NCBI GenBank assembly: GCA_017524805.1
Contig: JAFXUX010000033.1
Span: 1-64,000, forward strand
Source: Candidatus Methanomethylophilaceae archaeon
GTDB taxonomy: Archaea > Thermoplasmatota > Thermoplasmata > Methanomassiliicoccales > Methanomethylophilaceae
Length of the DNA: 64,000 nucleotides
Direction of reading: 5' to 3'
A program made the position numbers and the translations under genes. Numbering within the stretch: position 1 is the stretch's first letter; each line of letters opens with the position of its first letter. This document shows, one piece after another, positions 16,474 through 23,594 of the stretch. Under the pieces are notes generated by a model. That model worked only from the letters and a program-made list of their open reading frames with translations, did not search any database and was not told the origin of the DNA.

Positions 16474-17112
16474 ATGGAAATCTCCGGAACAGTACTGGAA
16501 ACTGATAGGCGCGGATTCCGCTTATGGCTCGAAGATAACCATGATTCCGCCGATTTCTGCTGGGTCGTCTGCCCCAGAAAAAAGCCGGAGAACGGGGAAT
16601 TCTGCTATCTTGACGCTGTAGAGGAGGCCATTTGCTTCGGATGGATAGATTCCACGCTGAAAAGGACCGGCGGAAAAACGTACAACCGCTTCTCACCCCG
16701 GAAAAAAGGCAGCCATTGGACTGAGCTGAACAAAGAAAGGGCCAGAAGATTGGAGAGGCTGGGGCTGATGCGCGAATCGGGAAGGGAAGCTCTCCCGGAT
16801 ATGGATGCCGCGCCCCGCATGGACCCGAACATCAGAAGGTGGTTCCGGAAGAACCCCGAAATGGAGGCGAGGTTCATGTCATATCCCGGTCTCTACCGCA
16901 GAATACAGCTCTCCAACCTTGAATTCTACAGGGACAGAGGCGGAAGCGAATACCGCCGGAGACTAAAGAGCTTCAGGAAACATGTTGAAGACGATCGCAT
17001 GATACCCGGTTGGGACGACTACGGAAGGCTTACCGGAAATTATAGCCGGGATCGATCTGTCTCCCATCGGATTCACAGATCGGAGCTCTGTTTCCTGTAT
17101 CTCTCCAGCTGA
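16474..17112 (+). CDS. YdeI/OmpD-associated family protein
   Basis: The protein, about 212 residues, shows the YdeI family pattern: DAVEEAICFGWIDSTLKR followed by YNRFSPRKKGSHWTELNKE, in which charged and aromatic residues are strongly conserved. Known members are stress or bacteriocin-tolerance proteins with an uncertain biochemical role. Two starts compete, GTG 16465 and ATG 16474; the latter begins MEISGTVLE. The final 40 bases overlap the convergent trpD gene, and the last 15-20 residues look like read-on sequence. Confidence 0.75.
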   Translation: MEISGTVLETDRRGFRLWLEDNHDSADFCWVVCPRKKPENGEFCYLDAVEEAICFGWIDSTLKRTGGKTYNRFSPRKKGSHWTELNKERARRLERLGLMRESGREALPDMDAAPRMDPNIRRWFRKNPEMEARFMSYPGLYRRIQLSNLEFYRDRGGSEYRRRLKSFRKHVEDDRMIPGWDDYGRLTGNYSRDRSVSHRIHRSELCFLYLSS

Positions 17113-18092
17113 GCCATGGCGGCACCTTCGTCTATGAGATTCCCGGCGATTTCGGCCCCTTCGGCCAGGCTTTTGGCTTTCCCGGCGCAATATATTCCGG
17201 AAGCGGCGTTCATGACGGTTATGTCGCGCCTGGCGCCTTTTTTTCCGGACAGAATCCCGATGATTATGCCGGCGTTCTCCTCCGGGGTCCCGCCTACGAT
17301 CTCTGATCTGGAAGCCCTCTGGAACCCGAAATCCTCAGGCGAAATCGAATAGGCCTCGATCTTATCATGGTCGAATTCGCACAGGAACGTCTTGTCCGAG
17401 ATGGATATTTCGTCGATGCGATCGCTTCCGAACACGGTCATTCCCCTCTCTACGCCCAGGCTTCCCAGCACACGGGCGAGAGGCTCCAAAAGCGGCATAT
17501 CGTAGACGCCCAGAACGCAGCAAGAGGGACGCGCGGGATTCGTCAGGGGCACGAGGACGTTGAAGACAGTCCTGATTCCGAGATGCTTCCTGATGCTCCC
17601 GACGAACCGCAGGGATTGATGGTATCTTTGGGAATTCAGGAAGCAATAGCCGGCATCTCTGAGAAGCGATTCGGCTTTCGTCGGACTCTGGTCGGTCTCG
17701 GTCCCCAAAGCTTCCATGACATCGGCAGATCCGCAGCGGGATGATACTGCGCGGTTTCCGCTCTTGGCCACCGGGATCCCGGATGCCGCGGCTACGATGG
17801 AGGCGGCTGTGGAGACGTTGAAGCTCCCGGAGTTGTCCCCTCCGGTCCCGGCGATGTCGAGCGCCTTGAGATCTGAATGGAATCCCAAAGCGTGCGCCCT
17901 CATGGCGGCCGCGCTCCCGGCTATCTCGTCCGTCGTGCCTGCGGTGGTGCTTTTTGTGGACAGCGCAGAAAGATAGGCGGCATTCTGTATCGGAGAGGTC
18001 TCTCCGGAGAGCATCTCGTCCATCACCCTGTACGCTTCCTCATAGGTGAGGTTCTGCTTGTCCACGACCTTGATTATCGCCTCTTTTATCAT
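17073..18092 (-). CDS. trpD: Anthranilate phosphoribosyltransferase
   Basis: TrpD joins anthranilate to phosphoribosyl pyrophosphate in tryptophan synthesis. The 339-residue product has the glycine-rich PRPP loop DIAGTGGDNSGSFNVST near residue 80, the KSGNRAVSSRCGSADVMEAL segment near 110, and a DRIDEIS metal site near 225. Length is normal for the family. No other trp gene lies in the window; the gene stands after glnK with a 75-base gap. It could in principle be a TrpD paralog, but the loop is canonical. Confidence 0.93.
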   Translation of the reverse strand: MIKEAIIKVVDKQNLTYEEAYRVMDEMLSGETSPIQNAAYLSALSTKSTTAGTTDEIAGSAAAMRAHALGFHSDLKALDIAGTGGDNSGSFNVSTAASIVAAASGIPVAKSGNRAVSSRCGSADVMEALGTETDQSPTKAESLLRDAGYCFLNSQRYHQSLRFVGSIRKHLGIRTVFNVLVPLTNPARPSCCVLGVYDMPLLEPLARVLGSLGVERGMTVFGSDRIDEISISDKTFLCEFDHDKIEAYSISPEDFGFQRASRSEIVGGTPEENAGIIIGILSGKKGARRDITVMNAASGIYCAGKAKSLAEGAEIAGNLIDEGAAMAQLERYRKQSSDL

Positions 18093-18167
18093 CCGAATCC
18101 CTCGTCAGCCCCGGTTCCCGCGTCTGAAAGGAATCCGATCGGCAGACGGGGAAAGTGCCGGCAGCAT

Positions 18168-18542
18168 TTAATTGTCTGTGGGGCGGGAGGGTTCCTTCCC
18201 CTCCCCAGACCTCTTTGCGTCGCCCATCTCCCTGATGCGGACGAACGTCTCTATGGGAGTGACCATGATTATCCCGTCCCCGTTGTGCCCGGTATAAGCC
18301 GCTTCCGCTATGGCATCCGCGAGACGGCGGACCGCTGAATCGTCCTCGACGACAACGTCCACCCTCGTCTTCTCGATCTCGTCGACGAGTATGTCGCCCA
18401 CCCTGGTGGTGAAGCGCAGGCCCGCTTGGGTTCCTCTCCCATGGACCTGCGTCATCGTCATCCCGTTCTGGCCCTCGCGCTTCAAGGCATCCTTGACCGC
18501 TTGGCACATGTCAGGCCTTATCATCGCTGTAATCAACTTCAT
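18168..18542 (-). CDS. glnK: P-II nitrogen regulatory protein with atypical T-loop
   Basis: The 124-residue trimeric signal protein controls the ammonium channel and nitrogen enzymes in response to 2-oxoglutarate and ATP. The core MKLITAMIRPDMCQAVKDAL and the C-terminal TGHNGDGIIMVTP are typical. The T-loop (QAGLRFTTRVGDILVDE) lacks the tyrosines found at positions 46 and 51 of enteric P-II proteins, so uridylylation at Tyr51 cannot occur. The tail after residue 110 is extended and polar. It begins four bases after the amtB stop, so the two form an operon. Confidence 0.92.
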   Translation of the reverse strand: MKLITAMIRPDMCQAVKDALKREGQNGMTMTQVHGRGTQAGLRFTTRVGDILVDEIEKTRVDVVVEDDSAVRRLADAIAEAAYTGHNGDGIIMVTPIETFVRIREMGDAKRSGEGKEPSRPTDN

Positions 18543-18546
18543 CGTA

Positions 18547-19812
18547 TCACATCATGTAAGCGGGCTCGGCGTTCTCAGCCAGATCCTGCCCTATCATCTC
18601 TTCCTCCGGCGTCAGCTTGACTCTCATGAGCTTCGACAAAACCCAGATTATGGCGTACGAAACAGTAAAGCAGAAAGCCAAAGTGATCAGAACAGCGGCT
18701 ATCTGCCCGACGAAAAGATCGGTACCGCCGAATGCCAAACCTCTGATCCCACCGGAGAGGGCCGGATCGGCGAATATGCCGGTAGCGATTGCGCCCCATA
18801 TCCCTCCGGTACCGTGAACCGCGAAGACGTCAAGCGCATCGTCCAGAGGCACCTTGGCGCGGAACAGACGCACCGCAAAGAAGCATATGACGCCGCCGGC
18901 GATGCCCACCAAAAGCGATTCGCCGTATCCTATGTATGGCGCTCCTGGGGTTATAGCAACCAACCCTGCTACCGCTCCGGTGATCATCCCGAGAGTCCCG
19001 ACGCGCCCGACCTTCATGTATTGAGCTAACGACCATGAGAGCAGCCCTCCGGCCGCGCTTATCTGGGTTGTCATGATGGCGTGAACGGATACGCCATCCG
19101 CTGACAGACCCGACCCTCCGTTGAATCCGAACCAGCCGAACCACAGCAGAATCCCTCCGATGAAAGCGAACGGAACGTTGTGGGCTCTGGAAGCCTTGAC
19201 ATGGTCGCTTCTGCTCCCCAAAAACGCGATCAGAGCGAGTCCCGTGGCTCCTGCGCAGATGTGCACCACAGTGCCGCCTGCGAAATCCAGCACCGTCAGG
19301 AATCTGTCGATGAGACCTCCTCCCCATACCCAGTGGGCCATCGGCGCGTAGACGACGACGGACCAGATGACAAGGAACCAGATCATGGCGCTGTAGCGTA
19401 TCCTCTCGGCACATGCACCGATAACTATCGCGGCGGTGATCATGGAGAACATCATCTGGAAGATCGCGAACTCCATCTCGGATATGCCGTCGACAGCCTC
19501 CTCGGACACGCCGTGGAGCAGGATGCTGTCAAACGATCCGATCAATATGCCGTCCCCGCTGAAGGACAGGGAATATCCAACGAGGAACCATGAGACAGTC
19601 ATGACGCCCATGGCGGCAAGGGTCTGGGTCATGATGGAAGTCATGCTCTGCTTGCGAAGCATCCCTCCGTAGAACAGGGCGACCCCCGGGACCATGATGA
19701 ACACCAAAGCAGAGCATATAAGAATCCAAGATATCTCTCCCGGACCCGCGGCTGACCCTACGGAGGCTACCGTCCCCGTGGCCGAAATTATTTCCTCGCT
19801 GATCTCATTCAT
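18547..19812 (-). CDS. amtB: Ammonium transporter
   Basis: This 421-residue Amt-family channel conducts ammonia/ammonium across the membrane. Eleven hydrophobic helices are visible, with the family features MVPGVALFYGGMLRKQSM, AHWVWGGG, DFAGGTVVHICAG (first pore His) and DALDVFAVHGTGG (second pore His). I chose ATG 19812 (MNEISEEIIS) because the 25 residues upstream in the open frame are polar and overlap the operator region. glnK follows directly, the standard partner that plugs the channel. Confidence 0.95.
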   Translation of the reverse strand: MNEISEEIISATGTVASVGSAAGPGEISWILICSALVFIMVPGVALFYGGMLRKQSMTSIMTQTLAAMGVMTVSWFLVGYSLSFSGDGILIGSFDSILLHGVSEEAVDGISEMEFAIFQMMFSMITAAIVIGACAERIRYSAMIWFLVIWSVVVYAPMAHWVWGGGLIDRFLTVLDFAGGTVVHICAGATGLALIAFLGSRSDHVKASRAHNVPFAFIGGILLWFGWFGFNGGSGLSADGVSVHAIMTTQISAAGGLLSWSLAQYMKVGRVGTLGMITGAVAGLVAITPGAPYIGYGESLLVGIAGGVICFFAVRLFRAKVPLDDALDVFAVHGTGGIWGAIATGIFADPALSGGIRGLAFGGTDLFVGQIAAVLITLAFCFTVSYAIIWVLSKLMRVKLTPEEEMIGQDLAENAEPAYMM

Positions 19813-19842
19813 TTGAACACCTATCTGGTAATTGAAATTTGA

Positions 19843-19860
19843 ATTAGACAAATGTCTAAT
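19843..19860. promoter_or_regulatory. Palindromic operator candidate upstream of amtB-glnK
   Basis: ATTAGACA and TGTCTAAT form a perfect eight-base inverted repeat with a two-base spacer, 31 bases before the amtB start. It does not resemble the GGAA-N6-TTCC site of methanogen NrpR, so another regulator is implied. Confidence 0.55.
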
Positions 19861-20091
19861 CATATTTGAATTTATACCGACATTCATTCATGATTTTATG
19901 AATAAAGCGCCATATATCTTCTAAATGGCGCATTGGCCCGCCCTAATGCCATTCAACAATGAGTGCTCGGAGAAGGAAGAACAGGTTTCACCCGCCAGGC
20001 CCTGCTCTGTTGTTTTCTCTTTTATACTCTTGATTCCTCAAGATTCTGTATCTTTTCACAATCTCAGAAGGATAGCCATCCTTAATCATAT

Positions 20092-20151
20092 AATTCTGAT
20101 AATTCAGAATTTTTTAACTGACATGCAATAAAATTCTAATATTTCAGAATT
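20092..20151 (+). promoter_or_regulatory. Two palindromic repeats 40 bp apart before the AAA ATPase
   Basis: AATTCTGA (20092-20099) pairs with TCAGAATT (20104-20111). A second, less perfect copy has AATTCTAA (20132-20139) with TCAGAATT (20144-20151). Each is followed by a T/A run, and the two copies are 40 bases apart. They lie 30-90 bases before the GTG start at 20181 and look like a tandem operator, or a pair of short terminators. The rest of 19861-20180 shows no gene. Confidence 0.5.
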
Positions 20152-20180
20152 TTTTAATATGCGCATCGCATCATCGTATC

Positions 20181-21350
20181 GTGGAAATAATCAGGGAAGA
20201 CTACCTAAAAATGCTGGCCTCGGCCAAAGATATGCCGAGCACCGCCAAGATCCTTACTGGAATGAGACGTACGGGAAAAACCACGATACTGAAACAATAT
20301 GTGGATCGTCTGCGCACTATGGGCGTAAATGACGATAACATATTCCATATCAACCTGGACCTTCTGGTTGACGTACCGGATAATTCCTGGCTTCTCGAAC
20401 AGATTGAGCCTGTTCTGAAAAAGAAAGGGATGCATTACATCCTCATAGACGAGATACAGGATGTGGATGGGTGGGAAAGATTCGTGTCGATGCTTATCGC
20501 CAGAGACGATTGCGACATATACATCACCGGGTCCAATTCCAAGATGCTGTCCTCAGAATTGGCCACAAAATTATCCGGGAGATACATTGAGATCAATATC
20601 CTCCCCCTTTCATTCAAAGAATACCTGGAACTGCATCCGGGGGATAAAGAGAAAAGATTCGACGAATACCTCAGATTCGGAGGCCTTCCAATGATCGACC
20701 CCGACAGAGGAGAAACTGTATGTGCAGATCAATCCGAGGGAGTGTTCAACACCGTGATGATGAAGGATATACTGTCACGCATATCCGGAAATGCCAGAAG
20801 GCTCACAGCCATCTGCAGATTCCTTTATTCGAACATCGGCAACGTAACTAACGCAGACAGGATATCTGATGCGCTCAAGATACCGAAGGATGACGTCTAC
20901 AAATATATGGATGAGATCGTCTCCGCCCACCTGTTCTATCATGCAGACAGATATGACATCGTCGGGAAGAAATATCTGAAATCCAAAGGAAAATACTACG
21001 CTGCGGACTTGGGAATGAGGTACATGACACTGAATCCCGGAAGTCTGGTCGATCTCAGCAAGCCATTGGAGAATGTCGTATACTTTGAATTGCTGAGAAG
21101 GAATTATAAGGTGTCCGTTGGCAGTTACATGAATTCGGAAATAGATTTCACAGCCATGAAAAGCAAAACAGCGGAATATTATCAGGTTTCACAGACCATG
21201 ATGGCGGAAGAGACCTATTCAAGAGAGATGAGACCTCTGAAAGCGGTTTCCGACAACTATGAGAAAACGATTCTGACCATGGACAGATTCGGACTGGGCA
21301 ACGATAATGGGATCAATATCGTTAATGTGATCGATTGGCTGCTCGAATGA
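20181..21350 (+). CDS. AAA ATPase with C-terminal DUF4143 domain
   Basis: The 389-residue protein belongs to the AAA_14/DUF4143 family common in archaea. Walker A is GMRRTGKTTILKQ near residue 28, Walker B is YILIDEIQDVDGWE near 85, a TGSNSKML sensor follows, and GRYIEINILPLSFKEYL is the usual family block. The C-terminal DUF4143 part resembles restriction-type nuclease folds (VSVGSYMNSEIDF). Biological roles are poorly known; members often sit in accessory regions. The start is GTG. A truncated relative lies at 32963-33148. Confidence 0.88.
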   Translation: MEIIREDYLKMLASAKDMPSTAKILTGMRRTGKTTILKQYVDRLRTMGVNDDNIFHINLDLLVDVPDNSWLLEQIEPVLKKKGMHYILIDEIQDVDGWERFVSMLIARDDCDIYITGSNSKMLSSELATKLSGRYIEINILPLSFKEYLELHPGDKEKRFDEYLRFGGLPMIDPDRGETVCADQSEGVFNTVMMKDILSRISGNARRLTAICRFLYSNIGNVTNADRISDALKIPKDDVYKYMDEIVSAHLFYHADRYDIVGKKYLKSKGKYYAADLGMRYMTLNPGSLVDLSKPLENVVYFELLRRNYKVSVGSYMNSEIDFTAMKSKTAEYYQVSQTMMAEETYSREMRPLKAVSDNYEKTILTMDRFGLGNDNGINIVNVIDWLLE

Positions 21351-21744
21351 ATGATGAAAATAATCATTAGAATGCGATGGGCATTGGAACTGAAGTTATC
21401 GTTTGGCTTCGATCGGACATTCTATAGGCGTCTTGCTTTCGGTGATTTGATTGCCTTGATCCCACAATTGGTCAGCAGTGCCAGACATGAATTCCGAATC
21501 GGAAGGACCATCCCTATCCAGCAAGCTCGGAGACCGTGATTACGGGGCTATCTTTTTCACAGCGTTCAACTGAGAAATATCAGATCTGATGATGAATGAG
21601 AACGCGTATCCTCGAGAAATCTTTACAGCAAAATGAAGTCCGTGGTCAATCGTTCATCCTTGGATTCGAGAAGCCTCTTTTTTCTCATGCTCCAGCCTTA
21701 CCGTTCCGAACTGATCCGTCTCTTCTGCTACATAGACCATCCTT
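21351..21744. other. Gap without a recognisable gene
   Basis: Nearly 400 bases between the AAA ATPase and the end of the importer operon hold only short open frames with no family resemblance. No hairpin with a T run and no repeat stood out. Confidence 0.5.
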
Positions 21745-22515
21745 TTATCTTGCGTACATCGGCGATGACTTAGGGACGACGAACGGAAGCCCGCGATGGT
21801 CGATGATCTCCACTTCCATGCCATACACTTCCTTGATGAGCTCCTCGGTTATCACTTCGCTTCCGCCATAGGCGGCGATCTTCCCGTCTTTGAGGAACAG
21901 GAACGAATCGGAATAGTGCACTGCCAGATTGATGTCGTGCATGGTCATCACGGTGCACATGCCTCTGGAGCGGACGATCCCGGATATCATCTCCATGGTG
22001 CGGTGCTGATTGGCTATGTCGAGATTGTTCGTCGGCTCATCCAAGACCAAGACCGACGGCTCCTGGACTATGGCCCTTGCGATCTGGGTTTTCTGGAGCT
22101 CTCCCCCGCTGATCTCCGTGAGATACTTGAGCGAGAGGCTCTCCATCCCCAGGCCTTCGATGACTTCTGTGACCTTGTCTATGTCTTCCTCGGAAGCCAT
22201 CCAATCGATGTAAGGCCTCCTCCCCATCAGAATGGAATCGAACACGCTCATGCGGGATGCCTGGGCGGCCTGCGGCACATACCCTATCTTTCTGGCTAGC
22301 TCCCTCCCGCGAAGACGGGCGATATCCGTGCCGTCCACTGAGATGGTTCCGGACGACGGCTTGCTTTGGCCGCACACGCATCTCAGAAAGGTCGTCTTTC
22401 CGGTTCCATTGGGCCCCAGTATGGATAGGATTCCGTTGTCCTCGAACGAGAAGGATATCCCTTTGAGCACCTCTTTGCTGCCATAAGAAAAAAAGACGTC
22501 CTTGACCTCTATCAT
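21745..22515 (-). CDS. Fe3+-siderophore/cobalamin-type ABC transporter ATPase (FecE/BtuD-like)
   Basis: The 256-residue ATPase powers the importer encoded upstream. Walker A is GPNGTGKTTFLRC, the signature ISGGELQKTQIARAIVQEP, and Walker B LVLDEPTNNLDIANQ, all typical of the FecE/BtuD branch. The ATG at 22515 overlaps the permease stop (ATGA), so translation is coupled. The longer open frame to 22965 is a shadow of the permease gene. The substrate may be a metal chelate or corrinoid. Confidence 0.93.
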   Translation of the reverse strand: MIEVKDVFFSYGSKEVLKGISFSFEDNGILSILGPNGTGKTTFLRCVCGQSKPSSGTISVDGTDIARLRGRELARKIGYVPQAAQASRMSVFDSILMGRRPYIDWMASEEDIDKVTEVIEGLGMESLSLKYLTEISGGELQKTQIARAIVQEPSVLVLDEPTNNLDIANQHRTMEMISGIVRSRGMCTVMTMHDINLAVHYSDSFLFLKDGKIAAYGGSEVITEELIKEVYGMEVEIIDHRGLPFVVPKSSPMYAR

Positions 22516-23594
22516 CTTCTGTACCTCCTGAGAAGGATGGCTATGAACAGCGGCCCGCCTATGGCCGAGGTTATTATGCCGACCGGCACGACGGTCTCGA
22601 AGGCGAATGATCCCACGATGTATGACAGCAGCATTACGATCGCACCGACCGCCATCGAGCCCGGGATGACATAGCGGTTGTCGTTGCCTATGATCCTCTT
22701 GACTATGTGGGGGCCGACCAATCCAATGAATCCGATCACACCTACGAATGATACCACCGTCGCCGTGAGAAGGGCGGAAACCGTGAGACCAACGAATCTG
22801 GTGATGCGGATGTCGGTCCCGAGTCCGCGGGCGACCTCCTCCCCGGATTCCATGGCGTTGTAATCCCAGCGCTTGTAGAAGAAATACAAAGCGGCTGCGG
22901 CCAGAACCACGGCGATTATGCACGCCTGATCCCAGGTTATCTTGCTGAGATTCCCGAATTGCCAATATACTATGGCAGACAGCGCGACGTCATTCGCGAT
23001 GTATTGTAGGAATGCCAGCCCGGCCGAGAATATGGCGGAGATAGCCATTCCCGCGAGCACTATCGATTCTGGGGTGCACTCCGTCACCCTGACGAGAAGA
23101 AGCATCACGCCGGTGGCCAGCATCGCGAACAGGAAGGCCATGGCAGTCACTAGGAACGGGCTGTTGACATCGACATACGCCGACGCCTGCCCGACGATGA
23201 CTCCGCCTTCCATGAAAAGAATTGCCAGGGACGCTCCGAACGCAGAAGCGTTGGAGAGCCCCAGGGTGAAAGGGGATGCGAGGGGATTGCGGAGGATGGT
23301 CTGCATCACCGCGCCTGCGAGGCCGAGTGCCATGCCGGTTATGATTGCGGCGACTATCAGCCTCAGGCGAAGATCCCACACGACCGTGGTGTTCCAGGAG
23401 TCGTCTGGGGAGAACAGATATTTCATTATCTCCGAGTAAGTGAGATCGGTGGCCCCCAAACGTATGGTGACCATCGACAGCGCCGCAAGCGCCAGCACAG
23501 CGATGGCCAAGAAAAGGAGCTTCCCCCTCGAATACTTGAGGTATCCTTCCTTGACCTTGCCGGTCCCGATATCCCCGCGCATCATTTGGATCAC
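22512..23594 (-). CDS. FecCD-family ABC transporter permease
   Basis: The 360-residue permease has about ten transmembrane helices. FecCD hallmarks include LRLRLIVAAIITGMALGLAGAV near the start, RNPLASPFTLGLSNASAFGA, and the cytoplasmic coupling loop EEVARGLGTDIRITRF. It shares its plan with the permease at 26799-27887. The start overlaps the end of the binding-protein gene; a GTG at 23594 or ATG at 23585 or 23582 could be used. Confidence 0.93.
   Translation of the reverse strand: MIQMMRGDIGTGKVKEGYLKYSRGKLLFLAIAVLALAALSMVTIRLGATDLTYSEIMKYLFSPDDSWNTTVVWDLRLRLIVAAIITGMALGLAGAVMQTILRNPLASPFTLGLSNASAFGASLAILFMEGGVIVGQASAYVDVNSPFLVTAMAFLFAMLATGVMLLLVRVTECTPESIVLAGMAISAIFSAGLAFLQYIANDVALSAIVYWQFGNLSKITWDQACIIAVVLAAAALYFFYKRWDYNAMESGEEVARGLGTDIRITRFVGLTVSALLTATVVSFVGVIGFIGLVGPHIVKRIIGNDNRYVIPGSMAVGAIVMLLSYIVGSFAFETVVPVGIITSAIGGPLFIAILLRRYRR

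Noticed and set aside
21745-22965. 406-codon version of the FecE-like ATPase
   Set aside because: The first 150 codons are an out-of-frame shadow of the permease gene; ATG 22515 overlaps the permease stop and begins the ATPase domain.
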